DNA of 12,499 nucleotides from contig JBFKFP010000080.1 in assembly GCA_041618535.1 (NCBI GenBank), positions 1 to 12,499 on the forward strand. The letters are read 5' to 3'. This stretch comes from SHLJ01 sp041618535 (GTDB lineage: Bacteria > Bacteroidota > Bacteroidia > Flavobacteriales > Flavobacteriaceae). Under the pieces are notes generated by a model. It had not been told where the DNA came from, did no database searches, and was given only the letters and a program-made list of their open reading frames with translations. Of the stretch, positions 1 to 6,166 are shown in pieces. The translations under genes were made by a program, and so were the position numbers. Numbering within the stretch: the stretch's first letter is position 1; the number at the start of each line of letters is the position of its first letter.

Positions 1-843
1 AATCCCGATACCGTAGTACCGGAGACCCTGTTCTCAGAAATGTTGAATTTTGCTGAAAGCAGGGAAAATCTTGGGGCGCTTGGTTGCCGGCTGATCGACG
101 GCTCGGGAAGGTTCCTTCCCGAGAGTAAGAGAAATGTCCCTGCCGTTAGGGTAGCTCTGCGAAAATTAACAGGTTCGGCAAAAGGTTATTATTCAGACCA
201 TATCAAGGAAACCGAGACCGCTGCTGTCGATATCCTGGTTGGGGCCATCATGCTGATGAAGACGTCGGTCTATAAAGAGATTGGCGGTTTTGATGAGCAA
301 TACTTTATGTATGGTGAAGATGTGGATATGTCATTTACCCTTCTGAAAAAAGGCTATGTAAACTGGTATTTTGGCTCGAACCGACTCCTGCATTTTAAGG
401 GGGAGAGCACCTTAAAGAACCTGGATTACCTGAAACGATTTTATGGTGCCATGTATATTTTCTACAAAAAACATTTCAAGCCTAACCTGCTTTTCAACAC
501 TGTCGCAAAGTTAGGGCTGCTGTTTATGTCGGTCTTTAAACGGAACAGGGAAGTTGATCATGCCGATCCGGATTCCGGGATCTACCTCGGTGGTGAATTG
601 CCGGAAAGGCTGGCTGAGGTCAGGAAGATAGCATATAGCCACCTGGAAGAATTACCATCTGAAACTGAAGGTAAAGAGGTGGTTTTTGACGCCTCGGAAA
701 TAGAATTCGATAAGATACTTGCAATCATGGAAAGTCACTCAGAAAGCAGGGATATTTTGTTTATGATTCGGCCTCCTGGAGGGAACTTTATGTTAGGCAG
801 CCGGGATGCTGATAGCCTTGGCCAGGTGATTTTCTGGGACTGA
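1..843 (+). CDS. Family 2 glycosyltransferase, 5' truncated by the window edge
   Basis: The frame is open from base 1 and gives 280 residues before the TGA at 841-843, so the start and the N-terminal nucleotide-sugar-binding half lie outside the window. The first visible residues, NPDTVVPE, fit the strand carrying the metal-binding Asp region of GT2 enzymes. The block around 250-350, GAIMLMK then GGFDEQYFMYGEDVDMS, is the acceptor-side region with the ED motif typical of rhamnosyltransferase-like GT2 proteins. It probably transfers a sugar from a nucleotide donor at the cytoplasmic face during surface polysaccharide synthesis; the sugar and acceptor cannot be read from sequence. After about window residue 180 there is a C-terminal extension of some 100 residues ending in a Gly-rich stretch (RPPGGNFMLGSRDADS), beyond the usual GT2 core. 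No membrane segment is obvious. The internal ATG at 40 is only a frame position, not a likely start. Confidence 0.88.
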   Translation, partial: NPDTVVPETLFSEMLNFAESRENLGALGCRLIDGSGRFLPESKRNVPAVRVALRKLTGSAKGYYSDHIKETETAAVDILVGAIMLMKTSVYKEIGGFDEQYFMYGEDVDMSFTLLKKGYVNWYFGSNRLLHFKGESTLKNLDYLKRFYGAMYIFYKKHFKPNLLFNTVAKLGLLFMSVFKRNREVDHADPDSGIYLGGELPERLAEVRKIAYSHLEELPSETEGKEVVFDASEIEFDKILAIMESHSESRDILFMIRPPGGNFMLGSRDADSLGQVIFWD

Positions 844-882
844 AATATTGAAGAAAATACAATCGAATCTTTGATTTTTGAT

Positions 883-891
883 TAATTTTGC
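883..891 (+). promoter_or_regulatory. Candidate -7 promoter element for the E2 gene
   Basis: TAATTTTGC matches the Bacteroidota -7 consensus TAnnTTTG and lies 36 bases before the ATG at 928. No TTTG box is present at the expected distance upstream, so this is a half-supported promoter. Confidence 0.35.
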
Positions 892-927
892 ATCTGGAAA
901 CCTGATTAGAGCAATTTCATTAGAAAA

Positions 928-2268
928 ATGGCAAAGTTTGAGTTAAAACTTCCCAAGATGGGCGAGAGCGTGGCTGAGGCTACCATCACTTCCTGGCTAA
1001 AGGAGGTTGGTGAGAAGATAGAGTTGGATGAACCTGTTCTCGAGATCGCAACCGATAAGGTGGATAGCGAAGTTCCGAGTGAAGTAGAAGGAGTTTTGCT
1101 CGAAAAGCGTTTTAATGTTGACGATGTAGTAAAGGTTGGGGAGATTCTGGCGGTAATCGAGACCGAATCTGAGGTCGAGACCGGATCAGAGACAGAAGCC
1201 CCGGTGGAAGAACCCGAGCTACCCGAATTAGAGGTGCCTGAGCAGGCCGAAGAATTGGAAACCGAACTAGCTGGTATTCAGCAGCAGGTCCGAGCCCCGG
1301 TTTCAAGCGGAGATCGTTTCTATTCTCCTCTTGTCAGGAACATTGCAAAAAAGGAAGGAATTTCACAGGCAGAACTGGATACCATTCCGGGCTCTGGCAA
1401 AGAAGGGAGATTGACCAAAAATGATATTTTGGCTTACCTGGGTAATCGGCAGCCATCTGCACCTTCAACCAGCCCTAACGTGGATCATGTGCAGTCAAAC
1501 GGAACACAGCAGGCTGATCCTGCATCGCCGAAAGTTGCACAACCGGTGGTTCCATCTGGAGAAGACGAGATCATCGAAATGACACGCATGGGTAAATTGG
1601 TTGCCAAGCATATGATAGATTCTATACAGACTTCTGCGCATGTGCAATCGTTTATAGAGGCCGATGTGACCAAGATCTGGAACTGGAGGCAAAGGGTAAA
1701 AGACGGATTTGAAAAAAGGGAAGGCGAGAAGCTGACTTTCACTCCAATTTTTATGGAAGCCGTAGCAAAGGCTTTGAGGGATTTCCCTATGATGAATATC
1801 TCGGTGCAAGGAGAAAAGATCATCGTTAAGAAGAATATCAACCTCGGCATGGCGACAGCCCTTGCCGATGGCAACCTTATTGTGCCGGTCATCAAGAATG
1901 CCGACCAGTTGAATTTGGTGGGCATGGCCAAGAAGGTGAACGACCTGGCCCTTAGGGCACGCACCGGTAAACTCAACCCCGACGACATACAGGACGGCAC
2001 CTATACGGTTACCAATGTAGGTACTTTTGGCAGCATTATGGGTACGCCTATCATCAACCAGCCGCAGGTGGGTATTTTGGCTCTCGGCGCTATCAGGAAG
2101 GTGCCGGCGGTGATTGAGACCAGCGAAGGCGATTTCATCGGCATCCGTTACAGGATGTTCATGTCGCATTCTTACGACCACCGTGTAGTAAATGGTGCTT
2201 TGGGCGGACAATTTGTTAAGGCAGTCAAGGACTATCTCGAAGGCTGGGATCCGAATCGGGAGATTTAG
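928..2268 (+). CDS. 2-oxo acid dehydrogenase E2 subunit (dihydrolipoyllysine acyltransferase)
   Basis: This is the acyl-transferring core of a 2-oxo acid dehydrogenase complex in the cytoplasm, moving an acyl group from lipoyl-lysine to CoA. A single lipoyl domain spans residues 2-77, with the lipoylated lysine predicted at K44 in the motif ATDKVDSEVPS. An acidic, Glu/Pro-rich linker (78-130) leads to the peripheral-subunit-binding domain (131-171, SPLVRNIAKKEG and GKEGRLTKNDIL). A second linker rich in Pro, Ser and Gln (172-213) precedes the catalytic domain (214-446). The C-terminal motif reads SYDHRVVNG: His418 is present, but the usual Asp of HxxxDG is Asn422. The 446-residue length is normal for a one-lipoyl E2. 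No E1 or E3 gene is adjacent, so the substrate (branched-chain 2-oxo acid, pyruvate or 2-oxoglutarate) is open; the domain plan and the sequence around the motif lean towards the branched-chain type, as an inference. The ATG at 928 follows an A-rich stretch. Confidence 0.93.
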   Translation: MAKFELKLPKMGESVAEATITSWLKEVGEKIELDEPVLEIATDKVDSEVPSEVEGVLLEKRFNVDDVVKVGEILAVIETESEVETGSETEAPVEEPELPELEVPEQAEELETELAGIQQQVRAPVSSGDRFYSPLVRNIAKKEGISQAELDTIPGSGKEGRLTKNDILAYLGNRQPSAPSTSPNVDHVQSNGTQQADPASPKVAQPVVPSGEDEIIEMTRMGKLVAKHMIDSIQTSAHVQSFIEADVTKIWNWRQRVKDGFEKREGEKLTFTPIFMEAVAKALRDFPMMNISVQGEKIIVKKNINLGMATALADGNLIVPVIKNADQLNLVGMAKKVNDLALRARTGKLNPDDIQDGTYTVTNVGTFGSIMGTPIINQPQVGILALGAIRKVPAVIETSEGDFIGIRYRMFMSHSYDHRVVNGALGGQFVKAVKDYLEGWDPNREI

Positions 2269-2294
2269 ACTCTAATATTTTTAATCATTTGATG

Positions 2295-2303
2295 TACCTT
2301 TGC
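2295..2303 (+). promoter_or_regulatory. Candidate -7 promoter element for the exonuclease-cinA operon
   Basis: TACCTTTGC fits TAnnTTTG and lies 37 bases before the exonuclease ATG at 2341, a spacing very close to that before the E2 gene. No convincing upstream TTTG box is seen at 19-21 bases. Confidence 0.35.
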
Positions 2304-2340
2304 TGGGGTTCTGAATGAACTTCAAAATGCTATTATTCAA

Positions 2341-3117
2341 ATGCAACTTAAACTCAACAAACCTATTTGCTTCTTCGACCTGGAAACCACAGGTGTTAAT
2401 ATTTCCCATGACCGTATAGTCGAGATCTCTATCCTGAAGGTTTACCCCGATGGTAAGGAGGAACACAATACATGGCTCGTTAACCCAGAAAGGCCAATCC
2501 CGCCCGAGGTGACGGCCATTCATGGGATTTCTGATGCCGATGTGGCTGATAAGCCTAAGTTTAAGGAACTGGCCAAGGAGATTTACAACATCATAAAGGA
2601 TTCTGACCTTGGAGGCTTTAATTCCAACCGATTTGATATCCCATTGCTGGCAGAGGAACTACTGAGGGCCGGTGTTGATTTCGATATGAAAAACCGGGTG
2701 GCGGTTGATGTTCAGACCATCTTTCACCGCATGGAACAGCGTAACCTCTCTGCAGCCTATAAATTCTATTGCGGCAAGCAGCTGGATGATGCCCATAGCG
2801 CCGAGGCTGATACAAGGGCCACTTACGAGGTGCTTAAAGCCCAAATTGAACGCTATGAACGGCTTGAGAACGACATCAAATTCCTGTCAGAATTCAGCTC
2901 AAGAAAGAAATTCGCCGATTTTGCCGGCTTTATCATTATAAACGGGGAGGGTGAGGAGACTTTTTCCTTCGGAAAACATAAGGGAAGGACAGTAGCAGAT
3001 GTGCTAGAGAAAGAGCCGGGCTACTTCGGATGGCTCTTGAATGCAGATTTTCCCCTCTACACAAAGAAAGTGCTCACCGCCGTCAAATTGCGTCAATTCA
3101 ATAACAAGCTCGATTAG
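2341..3117 (+). CDS. DnaQ-like DEDDh 3'-5' exonuclease with ExoX-like C-terminal domain
   Basis: Predicted cytoplasmic 3'-5' exonuclease of the DnaQ/RNase T superfamily. The acidic residues that bind two catalytic metal ions can be placed: Exo I FFDLETTG (D13, E15), Exo II GGFNSNRFDIP (D99), and Exo III AHSAEADTRATY (H152, D157). The histidine five residues before the last Asp puts it in the DEDDh class. Residues 205-255 form a separate C-terminal module (FSFGKHKGRTV, then PGYFGWLL) resembling the C-terminal region of exonuclease-X-like proteins. At 258 residues it is a free-standing enzyme, with no polymerase part. A role in DNA repair or nucleic-acid trimming is likely from the family; the actual substrate is unknown. 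It is the first gene of a tight four-gene group, and its stop is separated from the next ATG by one base, so translational coupling is likely. Confidence 0.92.
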   Translation: MQLKLNKPICFFDLETTGVNISHDRIVEISILKVYPDGKEEHNTWLVNPERPIPPEVTAIHGISDADVADKPKFKELAKEIYNIIKDSDLGGFNSNRFDIPLLAEELLRAGVDFDMKNRVAVDVQTIFHRMEQRNLSAAYKFYCGKQLDDAHSAEADTRATYEVLKAQIERYERLENDIKFLSEFSSRKKFADFAGFIIINGEGEETFSFGKHKGRTVADVLEKEPGYFGWLLNADFPLYTKKVLTAVKLRQFNNKLD

Positions 3118-3118
3118 C

Positions 3119-3730
3119 ATGAAGATTATCTGTATCGGACGTAATTATACCGAACATATAGAGGAACTGGCTAATGAACGACCAAAAGATCCAGTGGTCT
3201 TTATGAAGCCGGATACGGCTATCCTTCTTAAAAAACAACCCTTTTTTATCCCTGATTTTTCAAATGATGTGCATCATGAGGTGGAGGTCCTGGTGAAAAT
3301 AAACCGTATCGGGAAATATATTGACCGTAAATTTGCTTCAAAGTATTATGATGAAATAGGGCTGGGCATCGATTTTACCGCCAGGGATACCCAATCGGAG
3401 CTAAAAAGCAAGGGCCTGCCCTGGGAGAAGGCGAAAGCCTTTGATGGTTCGGCCGTGATCGGGAAATGGTTGCCCAAAACGAAGTTGGGAGATCCAGATA
3501 ACCTTGCGTTCAGGCTGGAAAAGAACGGCCAGGTTGTACAGGACGGCAATACCAGCTTAATGTTGTGGAAAATAGATGAATTGATCGAATATGTCTCAAA
3601 ATATTTTACTTTGAAGATAGGAGACATTATCTTTACGGGTACGCCCTCGGGGGTTGGCAAGGTAATTGCTAACGACAAACTGAAAGGATATTTAGAGAAC
3701 GAAGAAATGTTCTCAATAACAGTAAAATAA
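3119..3730 (+). CDS. Fumarylacetoacetate hydrolase (FAH) family protein, FAHD1-like
   Basis: A 203-residue single-domain FAH-fold enzyme, the size of FAHD1-type acylpyruvases and oxaloacetate decarboxylases rather than of true fumarylacetoacetase. The N-terminus carries the family signature (CIGRNYTEH, residues 5-13). Metal ligands are visible as HHEVEVLV (E54 and E56) and D85 in GIDFTARD. The loop PWEKAKAFDGSAVIG (101-115) and the C-terminal IFTGTPSGVG (171-180) are also characteristic. It probably cleaves a C-C bond of a small 2-oxo acid or acylpyruvate using Mg or Mn in the cytoplasm; the substrate cannot be fixed from sequence. I chose the ATG at 3119 because the signature begins at once and it lies one base after the exonuclease stop; the frame is open back to an ATG at 3041, but those 26 extra residues overlap the exonuclease and look unlike the family. 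The stop TAA abuts the next ATG directly. Confidence 0.92.
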   Translation: MKIICIGRNYTEHIEELANERPKDPVVFMKPDTAILLKKQPFFIPDFSNDVHHEVEVLVKINRIGKYIDRKFASKYYDEIGLGIDFTARDTQSELKSKGLPWEKAKAFDGSAVIGKWLPKTKLGDPDNLAFRLEKNGQVVQDGNTSLMLWKIDELIEYVSKYFTLKIGDIIFTGTPSGVGKVIANDKLKGYLENEEMFSITVK

Positions 3731-4072
3731 ATGGAACAACACTACAAACTGGACAAGATCAGAGATTTATCAGACAATGACACTGATTTTATTGAAACCC
3801 TGGTCACTACATTTCTGGAGGAGGTTCCTGAAGATGCCCGACAGCTTAAAATAGCCGTGGATAGCAGAGACTACCTGGCTTCATATAAGGCAGCCCATAA
3901 GATGAAACCTACAATCGACCTATTCGACCTTGGCGTTCTCGAAGACCTTATCGAAGTGCAGGACTGGGGAAAATTCGAACAGCGCGATAAGGACATCACG
4001 GGTAAACTCGACAACGTACTGGAGGCCATATCCAGGGCGATCCAGGAACTTAAAGAAGATTTCAATCTCTGA
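3731..4072 (+). CDS. Single-domain HPt (histidine phosphotransfer) protein
   Basis: A small, acidic, all-helical protein of 113 residues with the HPt signature SYKAAHKMKPTIDLFDLG; His56 is the predicted phosphate acceptor. HPt domains shuttle phosphate between response-regulator receiver domains and hybrid histidine kinases. The lysine at +3 from the histidine (K59) matches the family, and it is followed by Pro60 rather than the glycine of the classical HxxKG form; from memory, HKMKP-type motifs are common in this phylum. The protein is almost exactly one HPt domain (about 100 residues), with no receiver or kinase domain attached and no partner gene in the window, so it is an orphan whose kinase lies elsewhere. 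Its ATG follows the FAH stop with no gap, and its own TGA overlaps the cinA ATG by one base (TGATG), implying coupled translation with both neighbours. The fold call is good; activity as a phosphotransfer protein is inferred. Confidence 0.82.
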   Translation: MEQHYKLDKIRDLSDNDTDFIETLVTTFLEEVPEDARQLKIAVDSRDYLASYKAAHKMKPTIDLFDLGVLEDLIEVQDWGKFEQRDKDITGKLDNVLEAISRAIQELKEDFNL

Positions 4073-5319
4073 TGCAGGCCGAGATTATCACCATAGGTGA
4101 TGAGATCCTGATAGGCCAGATTATCGATTCCAATTCGGCCTTTATAGCCAAGCAGCTCAATTCAATCGGAATTCAGGTTTACCAGATCACTTCTGTTCAG
4201 GACGATCGTGAACATATCCTTAAAGCCTTATCCGAGGCAGAAAGCAATGCCGATATCATCATTATCACCGGTGGTTTGGGTCCTACTAAGGACGATATAA
4301 CCAAAACCACCCTTTCTGAGTATTTCGATGATGTGCTGGTAAGGGACGAGGCTGTTCTGAAGAATATAGAACGGATATGGGAGAAATATATCAAAAGGCC
4401 TTTGCAGCAGATGAATATCGACCAGGCATTGGTGCCTTCTAAGGCCACTGCTCTTATGAATCACCACGGAAGCGCTCCAGGCATGTGGATACCGAAAGAA
4501 GAGAAGGTCTTCATCTCACTTCCTGGAGTGCCTTACGAGATGAAGGACCTGATGGAGAAGGAGGTCATACCGAGATTGAGGGAAAACCTTCATCTTCCGG
4601 TAATATATCATAAAACAATCCTGACCTATGGTTTGGGAGAGAGCATGATAGCAGCGAGGATAGAGGAGTGGGAGGACAATTTGCCCGACTTTATCAAACT
4701 GGCCTATCTCCCCAGCCTGGGGCGTGTCCGCTTGCGCCTTACAGCCAGGGGAGAAAACAGGGAAACAGTAATTGGCGGCGTAGATGCCGAGATAGAGAAG
4801 CTTTTGCCACATATCCAGGATATTTTTTTCGGTTTTGAAGATGAACATACCATAGAAGAACAAATAGGGCTGAAGCTGTTGCAGCGAGGCCAGTTCCTGG
4901 CAACAGCTGAAAGCTGTACCGGCGGACAGATCGCCCACCAGATCACCTCCCACCCGGGAGCCTCTAAATATTTTAAGGGAAGTGTTGTGAGTTACAGTAC
5001 TGACGCGAAGACCGATATCCTGGGAGTTGATCAGAAACTGATCAAAAAGCATTCGGTAGTAGGCTTGGAAGTAGCCAAAGCCATGGCCGAAAGGGCGAAT
5101 GCCATCTTCGGCTCAGATTACGCCATCTCAACCACCGGTAATGCGGGTCCTGCCAAAGGTGATTCGGATGCAGAAGTCGGTACAGTCTGTATAGGCATTG
5201 CCACACCCGATGGTACTTATGCCGAGGAATTCCAAATGGGCAACCACCGACTCAAAGTGATCAACAAGTCTGTTAATAAAGCCCTGGAAATGATGCTGAA
5301 GGAAATTACGAAAAAGTGA
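4072..5319 (+). CDS. cinA: CinA: competence/damage-inducible protein with NMN deamidase domain
   Basis: A full-length 415-residue CinA. The N-terminal COG1058 domain (about 1-170) has a MoaB/MogA-like fold with ITIGDEILIGQ (6-16), TGGLGPTKDD (66-75) and SLPGVPYEM (149-157). A middle segment (about 175-255) links it to the C-terminal PncC domain (about 258-412), which in characterised relatives converts nicotinamide mononucleotide to nicotinic acid mononucleotide in the pyridine nucleotide cycle. The presumed nucleophile is Ser281 in ATAESCTGG, with Tyr308 and Lys313 nearby as likely partners; TTGNAGPAKGDSDAEVGTV (354-372) is the second conserved loop. The N-terminal domain has been linked to ADP-ribose hydrolysis in some bacteria, and the name comes from the competence regulon of Streptococcus. 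The ATG overlaps the HPt stop by one base. It is the last gene of its group; the following gap carries a fresh promoter. Confidence 0.95.
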   Translation: MQAEIITIGDEILIGQIIDSNSAFIAKQLNSIGIQVYQITSVQDDREHILKALSEAESNADIIIITGGLGPTKDDITKTTLSEYFDDVLVRDEAVLKNIERIWEKYIKRPLQQMNIDQALVPSKATALMNHHGSAPGMWIPKEEKVFISLPGVPYEMKDLMEKEVIPRLRENLHLPVIYHKTILTYGLGESMIAARIEEWEDNLPDFIKLAYLPSLGRVRLRLTARGENRETVIGGVDAEIEKLLPHIQDIFFGFEDEHTIEEQIGLKLLQRGQFLATAESCTGGQIAHQITSHPGASKYFKGSVVSYSTDAKTDILGVDQKLIKKHSVVGLEVAKAMAERANAIFGSDYAISTTGNAGPAKGDSDAEVGTVCIGIATPDGTYAEEFQMGNHRLKVINKSVNKALEMMLKEITKK

Positions 5320-5327
5320 ATTATTAG

Positions 5328-5359
5328 TTTGCCTTATTGTAAAGAATTTGTAAATTTGC
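5328..5359 (+). promoter_or_regulatory. Bacteroidota-type promoter for rpmB-rpmG-DUF4295
   Basis: TTTG at 5328-5331 and TAAATTTGC at 5351-5359 are separated by 19 bases, matching the Bacteroidota -33/-7 consensus TTTG, 19-21 bases, TAnnTTTG. It lies in the 80-base gap after cinA, and the -7 box ends 40 bases before the rpmB ATG. This is the best promoter in the window. Confidence 0.7.
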
Positions 5360-5399
5360 AGCTCGTTTAAAGGAAGCTATATTTTTAAAGCAAGAAGTC

Positions 5400-5636
5400 A
5401 TGTCAAGAGTTTGTGAACTTACGGGAAAGAAAGCGATGGTCGGCAACAATGTATCGCATGCGATGAACAAGACAAAGCGTCGTTTCGATGCCAATTTGAT
5501 CAAAAAGCGCTTTTACATTCCAGAAGAAGATAAGTGGATCACCCTCAGGGTATCGACTTCAGCTTTGAAAACGATCAACAAAATCGGAATCTCTGCGGCT
5601 TTGAAAAATGCCAGGCAGAAAGGTTTCATCAAGTAA
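5400..5636 (+). CDS. rpmB: 50S ribosomal protein L28 (bL28)
   Basis: A 78-residue basic protein that is clearly bL28, a component of the large ribosomal subunit. The N-terminus MSRVCELTGKKAMVGNNVSH shows the GNNVSH signature, and the C-terminal half (WITLRVSTSALKTINKIG) is also typical. Only one cysteine of the possible zinc-binding CxxC pair is present (C5; the partner position is Thr), so it belongs to the zinc-independent form. It is the first gene of a three-gene ribosomal operon behind its own promoter. The upstream sequence before ATG is A-rich (AAAGCAAGAAGTC) without a real Shine-Dalgarno, as is usual in this phylum. Confidence 0.97.
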   Translation: MSRVCELTGKKAMVGNNVSHAMNKTKRRFDANLIKKRFYIPEEDKWITLRVSTSALKTINKIGISAALKNARQKGFIK

Positions 5637-5662
5637 TCAGGACAAAGCGGAATTATTAAGTT

Positions 5663-5845
5663 ATGGCCAAGAAAGGAAACAGGGTTCAGGTAATTTTAGA
5701 GTGCACGGAGCACAAGGAGTCTGGCATGCCAGGAACTTCGCGTTACATTACCACAAAGAATAAGAAGAATACGCCAGACAGGCTTGAATTGAAAAAGTTC
5801 AACCCTATACTAAAGCGTATGACCGTTCATAAAGAAATCAAGTAA
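5663..5845 (+). CDS. rpmG: 50S ribosomal protein L33 (bL33), zinc-free type
   Basis: A 60-residue basic protein recognisable as bL33 of the large subunit by VQVILECTEHK and by SRYITTKNKKNTPDRLELKK (positions 26-45). The zinc-ribbon form has four cysteines; here only C13 remains, so this is the C-minus form that folds without zinc. It follows rpmB after 26 bases and precedes the DUF4295 gene by 32 bases, a cluster I know from many Bacteroidota genomes. Expression should come from the promoter before rpmB. Confidence 0.97.
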   Translation: MAKKGNRVQVILECTEHKESGMPGTSRYITTKNKKNTPDRLELKKFNPILKRMTVHKEIK

Positions 5846-5877
5846 TTCGAGACCAGTTCTCTTCAAAATAGGAAATC

Positions 5878-6030
5878 ATGGCAAAGAAAGCAGTTGCATC
5901 ATTACAGACCGGGTCAAAAAGGCTAACCAAAGCAATCAACATGGTGAAATCACCTAAAACCGGTGCTTATATGTTCGTTGAAACGATCATGTCACCGGAG
6001 ATGGTCGACGATTTCTTCAAAAAAGGATAA
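5878..6030 (+). CDS. DUF4295 small basic protein, probable ribosome component
   Basis: A 50-residue open frame begins MAKKAVASLQTGSKR and ends DDFFKKG, with TAA at 6028-6030. The basic N-terminal half (residues 1-27) is followed by TGAYMFVETIMSPEMVDDFF, where SPEMVDDFF looks like a short terminal helix. Size, composition and location directly after rpmG match the Bacteroidota-specific DUF4295 family. I recall that the Flavobacterium johnsoniae ribosome structure contains an additional small protein of this phylum named bL38, and this gene may correspond to it; that identity is from memory and not certain. The ATG is preceded by the A-rich AAAATAGGAAATC, and the intrinsic terminator begins 25 bases after the stop, so it is the last gene of the ribosomal operon. 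It is short enough to be missed by gene callers using a 60-residue cut-off. Confidence 0.88.
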   Translation: MAKKAVASLQTGSKRLTKAINMVKSPKTGAYMFVETIMSPEMVDDFFKKG

Positions 6031-6054
6031 GACTTATTTTCAAGATATATAAGG

Positions 6055-6086
6055 AGCTGCTCTCGGTTACGAGGGCAGCTTTTTTT
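6055..6086 (+). terminator. Intrinsic terminator after the rpmB-rpmG-DUF4295 operon
   Basis: An 11-base-pair stem (AGCTGCTCTCG at 6055-6065 with CGAGGGCAGCT at 6070-6080, one T-G wobble) closes a 4-base loop (GTTA) and runs into a seven-T tract (6080-6086). This is a textbook rho-independent terminator on the + strand, separating the ribosomal genes from ftsY. Confidence 0.92.
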
Positions 6087-6094
6087 ATATTTAC
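6086..6094 (+). promoter_or_regulatory. Weak candidate -7 element for ftsY
   Basis: TATATTTAC fits TAnnTTTG except for A instead of G, and the same nine bases occur before bshC. It begins in the last T of the terminator tract, and no TTTG box is found upstream at the right distance. ftsY needs a promoter in 6081-6166 unless it relies on read-through, and this is the only candidate I see. Confidence 0.18.
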
Positions 6095-6166
6095 AGCCCG
6101 CGAATGACAAATTAACAGCTTGGGGACTTAGGCAGGTTTTTTGCTCTCCAAATGAAAACATGATTA

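Noticed and set aside
1485..2211. Long minus-strand open frames opposite the E2 gene (238 and 171 codons)
   Set aside because: They lie wholly inside a clear E2 coding region, have no recognisable motifs, and the translated composition is that of an antisense reading.
3041..3118. Upstream ATG extending the FAH-family protein by 26 residues
   Set aside because: The added residues overlap the exonuclease gene in another frame and do not resemble the family; the signature starts right after the ATG at 3119.
4516..5052. 178-codon minus-strand open frame opposite cinA
   Set aside because: The + strand encodes conserved CinA motifs across this whole stretch; the antisense product resembles no family.
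6152..6163. Three-codon frame (ATG AAA ACA TGA) just before ftsY
   Set aside because: Could be imagined as a leader peptide, but such a short frame is expected by chance in an A-rich leader and there is no other sign of attenuation.
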